Below, piece after piece: positions 4,104 to 7,706 of a stretch of 7,706 nt of DNA. The notes below the pieces were generated by a model, which saw only the letters and a list, made by a program, of their open reading frames with translations, was not told the DNA's origin and did no database searches. The translations under genes were made by a program, and so were the position numbers. The stretch comes from Kiritimatiellia bacterium (GTDB lineage: Bacteria > Verrucomicrobiota > Kiritimatiellia > RFP12 > UBA3636), in contig JAFUXX010000313.1 of assembly GCA_017476965.1 (NCBI GenBank), forward strand, positions 1-7,706, in the 5' to 3' direction. The first letter of the stretch is position 1. Every line of letters begins with the position of its first letter.

Positions 4104-7100
4104 TCAGTTCCCCGAGCGGGAGTAGGTGCGGAGGCCGAGGAGGATGTCGCGGACGGGGGCGATGTCCTGCTTGCCGTCGCGGTTCAGGTCCGCGCCGCGG
4201 ATGAAGGTGGCGAGGGCCTGGTCGCGGTCGGCGCCGAGGCTGCCGGCCGGGATGACGAGCAGCCACCGCGTGTTCCACGCGCTGCGCCCGATGAGCCGCG
4301 TGCAGTCCAGCTCCTCGTCCGACGGGTCCTTGCCCGCGTCGTCGTAGTAGGCCCGGAAGCTCGGGTGCTTCCGGATCTTCGCGCCGAGGTCGCTTCCGCC
4401 GGTGTAGCCCGTGGAGAGCGCGGTCCAGTCGGGGTCGTCCAGCTCGCTTGAGCCGATCGCGTGCGGCGCGGGGACGACCTGGTCCACGACGTTCCAGCCG
4501 ATGATCTTGTCGGCGTTTCCGGGGGCGCGCATCCGGTCCTGCCCGACGGGCACGAGGTAGGCGCTCGGGGTCCTGGAGAGCGGGACTGTGCCCTCGTAGC
4601 CGTTCACGGCCTCGTTGTAGCCCTCGAAGTGGATGCCCGCGCCCGCGACGCGCGTGGAGAACCACGTCGGGTCGAGCGCGCTGTCGCCGCCGGCGAGGTC
4701 CTCGCCGAAGAAGTTCTTGCCGAAGGAGATGAGCGTCGGGAACGGGATCACGAGCCCCGGCTCGGCCTCGAGGGAGGAGCCGGCGAGCGGCTGGCAGTGC
4801 TGCGCGAACTCGGGCACCTCGCGCAGGTCGTCCACCCAGCACTTCTCCAGCGCCGTGCGCCACGCCTTGTCGCCGCGCTCGTCGTCGTAGATGCGGAAGA
4901 GCTCGCGCCGGAGCGAGAACCACGTGGCGTACTTCTGCGGGTTGTTGATGCCGAGGCGCGGCTTGAGGACGAGCCAGTTCTCGTCCATCTCGGCGAGGAT
5001 CGCGGCGAGGCCGCCGTCGCCCTTGGCGGCGTCGGAGGCGGTGGTGGGCCCGCCGTCGTCGTCGAACTCGCCGAGTGTGCGGGTGCCGACGATGCGCGCG
5101 AGGAAGTCCGCGCCGGAGTCGGGGTCGGAGGAGAGCAGGCCGGTCTCGTAGTCGTAGGCCTGCGCGGCGAGCCAGGCGTAGCGCTGCGCCAGCTCGAACT
5201 GCGAGGCGTAGCGCGAGAGGGCGTTGTTGCGCGCGAGGCGGAAGAACATGTCGTTGTAGCGCTCCTTGGTGAGGACGGCGACGGCCTGCCGGCGCGCGAG
5301 CGTGCGCTCGTCGATGACGCGCTCGGCCTCGGCGACGACGGTCTCGACGGCCTTCTGGGCGACGTTGAGCTCCGTGTAGGCGTCCTTGGCGGCGCGGGCG
5401 GCGTCGAGGACGTCGCCGGCGGCGCCGAGCGCGGTGTCGTAGTAGCCGTCGAAGGTCCCCATCTGGTCGATCAGCAGGTCGAAGATCTCCTCGGCGACGT
5501 CGAAGCCGATCTGCCAGGCGTCGGTGAGGACAAGGGAGTCCTTGCACGCGAGGAGCGAGTAGGTTAGCGTGCCCCTGAGGGCGCCATAGGCCGGGGCCGA
5601 GACGGCCGACGCCATGGCGTGGGGATCGACATTCACGGTCATGCCCGCGCCGGTGATCGTCGGGACGCCTTCCAGAATCGCATTCTTCTGCACCTGGGTG
5701 ACTTCTTTCGCCGCCTCCAGGGCGTTGATGGCGACCTTGAGCGCGGCCTCGTCCGCGGCGGCGAACTGCTCGTAGACGAACTTGGCCTCCTTGGCCGCGC
5801 GCTGGAGCTCGTAGAAGACGGCGTCGCGGCGGATGCGCCCGACCTGGTATTCGAAGTGCTCCGTCGCGACCCGCCAGTCGTCGAGCCGGCTCTTGAAGGA
5901 GCGGTAGGCGACGAGGAATTCGCCCATCTTCTCCTGGATCTGGCCGCAGGCGCGGCGCTTGCCGGAGACGCCCTCGGGCTTGAGGATGATGCCCGTGGCG
6001 GACTTCTCGTAGGTCAGCGTCGCGAAGTCCACCGTGTTGCCGAAGTTGGGCAGGAGGACGGCGAGCTTGTCGCGGAACGCGGCGGCGTCGCGGACGTAGA
6101 GGTTGGTCGTGACGGACTTCACGTCCTCGTCGGCCTTGAGGCCGAACTGCGCGGGCTCCATCCAGGCGTAGTTCAGCAGGTCCGGCCCGTCGTAGCCCTG
6201 CGGGTAGGTGCCTCCGGGGCCGATGTCGCCCTCGTAGGGGTAGCCGAAGTATTCGATCAGGCGGTTCTTGGTCTCGAGCTCCATCGTCTCGAGCTGGTCC
6301 TCGCGCGAGACCTGCGCCTCCTGGAGGAGGCGGACGCGCGAACCGTAGAACTGGGCGCGGTCGAGCGACTTGCGGGCGTTGGCGAGGGCGGTGCCGGCGC
6401 GCTCGCGGATCTGCTCGTAGTGGCTCGTCTCGCCCTCGTCCATCCCGGAGGGGGAGATGTCGAACGGAATCGCGCCGGAGGCGAGGCCGAGCGGGCCGAG
6501 GCCGGCGTCCATCGCGTCCACCTTCTTCTGGATGGCGGGGATCATCCCGGCGAGGGACGCGAGCTCCGGGACGGTGGAGCGGTCGATGCGCTTGAGGCCG
6601 TCGTCCTTGAAGGCGATGGACATCCCGCTCGAGGCGGCGGAGAGCCAGGAGCCGCCGGAGACGTACCAGACGAGGCCGTCGGCGGCCTGGTCGAGGAGGG
6701 TCTGGGTGCGGGACTGCGCGATGGGGCGGAGGTAGAGCGCGAGGCCGTCGGCGTAGGGCGCCGTGTATTCGCGCTTCTCGCGGAGGTCCTCGTCGGAGCG
6801 GCGGACGCCGTCCCAGAAGCGCACCTCGCCGATCTCGCCCGCGTAGGGGCCGCCGCCGAGGACGACGAAGTCGGGCTGCATCGAGAAGGCGGCGGGGATC
6901 GGGATGGAGGCGGAGCCGACGAGGGCCCCGGAGGCGTCCAGGACGATCGCCTCGGCGGCCGCGCCGCCGTCGTGGCGGACGGCGACGAGCGTGTTCGCGC
7001 CCGCCGGGGCGGGGCCGAGCTCGGCGTCGATCTTCGGCTCGCCGGAGCGCACCCGCTCGACGTCCTCCCACTCGAAGTCGATAAGGCCGCTCTCCGTGAC

Positions 7101-7706
7101 CGGGTTGCCCTCGTCGTCCTCGGTCTCGAACTCCGTCACGCAGAACCAGCCGTCGAACGCGGGCGGCTCGGCGGCGAAGCGGGAGAAGTCGTAGCCCTCG
7201 GGGAACGCGGCCGGATACGGGCCGCTCCCGACGAAGAGGCAGCGGTATTCGGCGCTGCCGCTCTCGGTCTTCAGGGCGGAGGCGTCCTTGATGTCGCCCT
7301 CGGCGGAGTCGACGGCGTTGGTGTAGAACCAGTAGGAGGCGTGCTTCGTCGTCGTCCGGCTTTCGAGGCCGAAGACGCGGAGCGAGACGAGGCCGGAGGC
7401 GGGGTCGCGGTAGAAGGCGAGGGAGTTCTCGCCGTCCTCGAGGGAGAGGACGGGGGGCTCCTCCGCCGGCTCGCCGTTCTCGGCGGGGGCGTCGGGGACG
7501 AGCTGGAACTCGAGCGTCCAGGGCGCGGCGCCGGAGACCTCGGCGTCCGTGTCGTCGTCGAGGAGGGCGGCGATCTTCGAGTCGGCGGTGCCGTCGAAGG
7601 CGTAGCGCCAGTAGGCGGCGGGGGACGGCGCCTCGGCGAGGAGCGCGTTGCCGACGGCCCAGTTGGCCAGCGCCCCGAAGCCGCCGCGGCTGCCCCACTC
7701 GCCGTA
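4104..7706 (-). CDS. Giant secreted/surface protein with LamG-like domain, C-terminal 1200 residues (5' end outside window)
   Basis: The frame is open to the window edge, so the N-terminus and any signal peptide are missing; the GTG at 7139 is an internal valine. From the edge, residues about 60-330 look like concanavalin/LamG sandwich sequence: WTLEFQLVPDAP at 63, alternating beta patterns, and EIGEVRFWDGVRRSDEDL near 291, a typical last LamG strand. Residues about 405-420 (PLGLASGAIPFDI) lead into a helical, coiled-coil-like stretch (425-485), then FGYPYEGDIGPGGTYPQGYD (487-506). A long Ala/Glu-rich helical region covers about 585-860 and ends QRYAWLAAQAYDYETGLL. The last 250 residues hold EPGLVIPFPTLISFGKNFFG, YLVPVGQDRMR, RLIGRSAWNTRWLLVIPAG and a final TYSRSGN. 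I recall this motif order from uncharacterised giant LamG proteins of environmental bacteria; function unknown. DLNRDGKQD (1173-1181) resembles half a calcium loop. Role at the cell surface is inferred. Confidence 0.82.
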   Translation of the reverse strand, partial: YGEWGSRGGFGALANWAVGNALLAEAPSPAAYWRYAFDGTADSKIAALLDDDTDAEVSGAAPWTLEFQLVPDAPAENGEPAEEPPVLSLEDGENSLAFYRDPASGLVSLRVFGLESRTTTKHASYWFYTNAVDSAEGDIKDASALKTESGSAEYRCLFVGSGPYPAAFPEGYDFSRFAAEPPAFDGWFCVTEFETEDDEGNPVTESGLIDFEWEDVERVRSGEPKIDAELGPAPAGANTLVAVRHDGGAAAEAIVLDASGALVGSASIPIPAAFSMQPDFVVLGGGPYAGEIGEVRFWDGVRRSDEDLREKREYTAPYADGLALYLRPIAQSRTQTLLDQAADGLVWYVSGGSWLSAASSGMSIAFKDDGLKRIDRSTVPELASLAGMIPAIQKKVDAMDAGLGPLGLASGAIPFDISPSGMDEGETSHYEQIRERAGTALANARKSLDRAQFYGSRVRLLQEAQVSREDQLETMELETKNRLIEYFGYPYEGDIGPGGTYPQGYDGPDLLNYAWMEPAQFGLKADEDVKSVTTNLYVRDAAAFRDKLAVLLPNFGNTVDFATLTYEKSATGIILKPEGVSGKRRACGQIQEKMGEFLVAYRSFKSRLDDWRVATEHFEYQVGRIRRDAVFYELQRAAKEAKFVYEQFAAADEAALKVAINALEAAKEVTQVQKNAILEGVPTITGAGMTVNVDPHAMASAVSAPAYGALRGTLTYSLLACKDSLVLTDAWQIGFDVAEEIFDLLIDQMGTFDGYYDTALGAAGDVLDAARAAKDAYTELNVAQKAVETVVAEAERVIDERTLARRQAVAVLTKERYNDMFFRLARNNALSRYASQFELAQRYAWLAAQAYDYETGLLSSDPDSGADFLARIVGTRTLGEFDDDGGPTTASDAAKGDGGLAAILAEMDENWLVLKPRLGINNPQKYATWFSLRRELFRIYDDERGDKAWRTALEKCWVDDLREVPEFAQHCQPLAGSSLEAEPGLVIPFPTLISFGKNFFGEDLAGGDSALDPTWFSTRVAGAGIHFEGYNEAVNGYEGTVPLSRTPSAYLVPVGQDRMRAPGNADKIIGWNVVDQVVPAPHAIGSSELDDPDWTALSTGYTGGSDLGAKIRKHPSFRAYYDDAGKDPSDEELDCTRLIGRSAWNTRWLLVIPAGSLGADRDQALATFIRGADLNRDGKQDIAPVRDILLGLRTYSRSGN

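Noticed and set aside
4461..5567. Plus-strand 368-residue open frame antisense to the giant gene
   Set aside because: Val/Gly/Glu/Arg-rich repetitive translation produced by the strong third-position GC bias of the opposite strand; no motif is seen.
4104..7139. Taking the GTG at 7139 as the true start of the giant protein
   Set aside because: The frame stays open to the window edge, and the upstream translation (for example WTLEFQLVPDAP) is LamG-like, so it is coding.

Overview
The window is a GC-rich bacterial fragment. It holds three substantial protein-coding genes at or near full reading-frame integrity, one complete small mobile-type gene, and a cluster of short palindromic repeats. GC-rich DNA, a YfhO-type membrane protein, a type II secretion/pseudopilus ATPase, a RAYT transposase with an extra C-terminal domain, and a giant LamG-type surface protein together suggest a PVC-superphylum organism (Kiritimatiellota, Lentisphaerota or Verrucomicrobiota). 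This placement rests on family memory, not on a search, and is moderately confident at best.

Layout, left to right. (1) Positions 3-983, plus strand: the 3' end of a YfhO-family membrane protein whose start lies outside the window. (2) Positions 980-2620, plus strand: a complete GspE-type secretion ATPase. Its GTG start overlaps the upstream TGA by 3 bp (GTGA) behind a clear ribosome binding site, so the two genes are probably co-translated. The apparent extension of this frame back to position 23 is a GC-rich artefact. (3) Positions 2621-2824: an intergenic block made almost entirely of direct and inverted repeats, including GTAG-plus-hairpin units typical of REP sequences. (4) Positions 2825-3772, minus strand: a REP-associated tyrosine transposase (RAYT) with an HUH motif and a catalytic tyrosine, fused to a C-terminal Rossmann-like domain. 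REP-like sequence lies at both ends. (5) Positions 3773-4103: no intact gene, but REP-like sequence, a nested hairpin, a short fragment resembling the N-terminus of MutS, and a strong hairpin where that similarity stops. (6) Positions 4104-7706, minus strand: the C-terminal 1200 residues of a very large, probably secreted protein with LamG-like sandwich domains, helical/coiled-coil stretches and a conserved C-terminal region. Its N-terminus is beyond the window.

Functionally, the left operon concerns the cell envelope (a YfhO-type glycosyl-transfer or membrane protein plus a secretion motor). The giant protein on the right is a plausible secreted or surface product, but nothing in the sequence ties it to this GspE. 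The most distinctive part is the middle: a RAYT gene with its putative REP substrates, sitting in a junction that has collected repeats and gene debris between two convergent genes.
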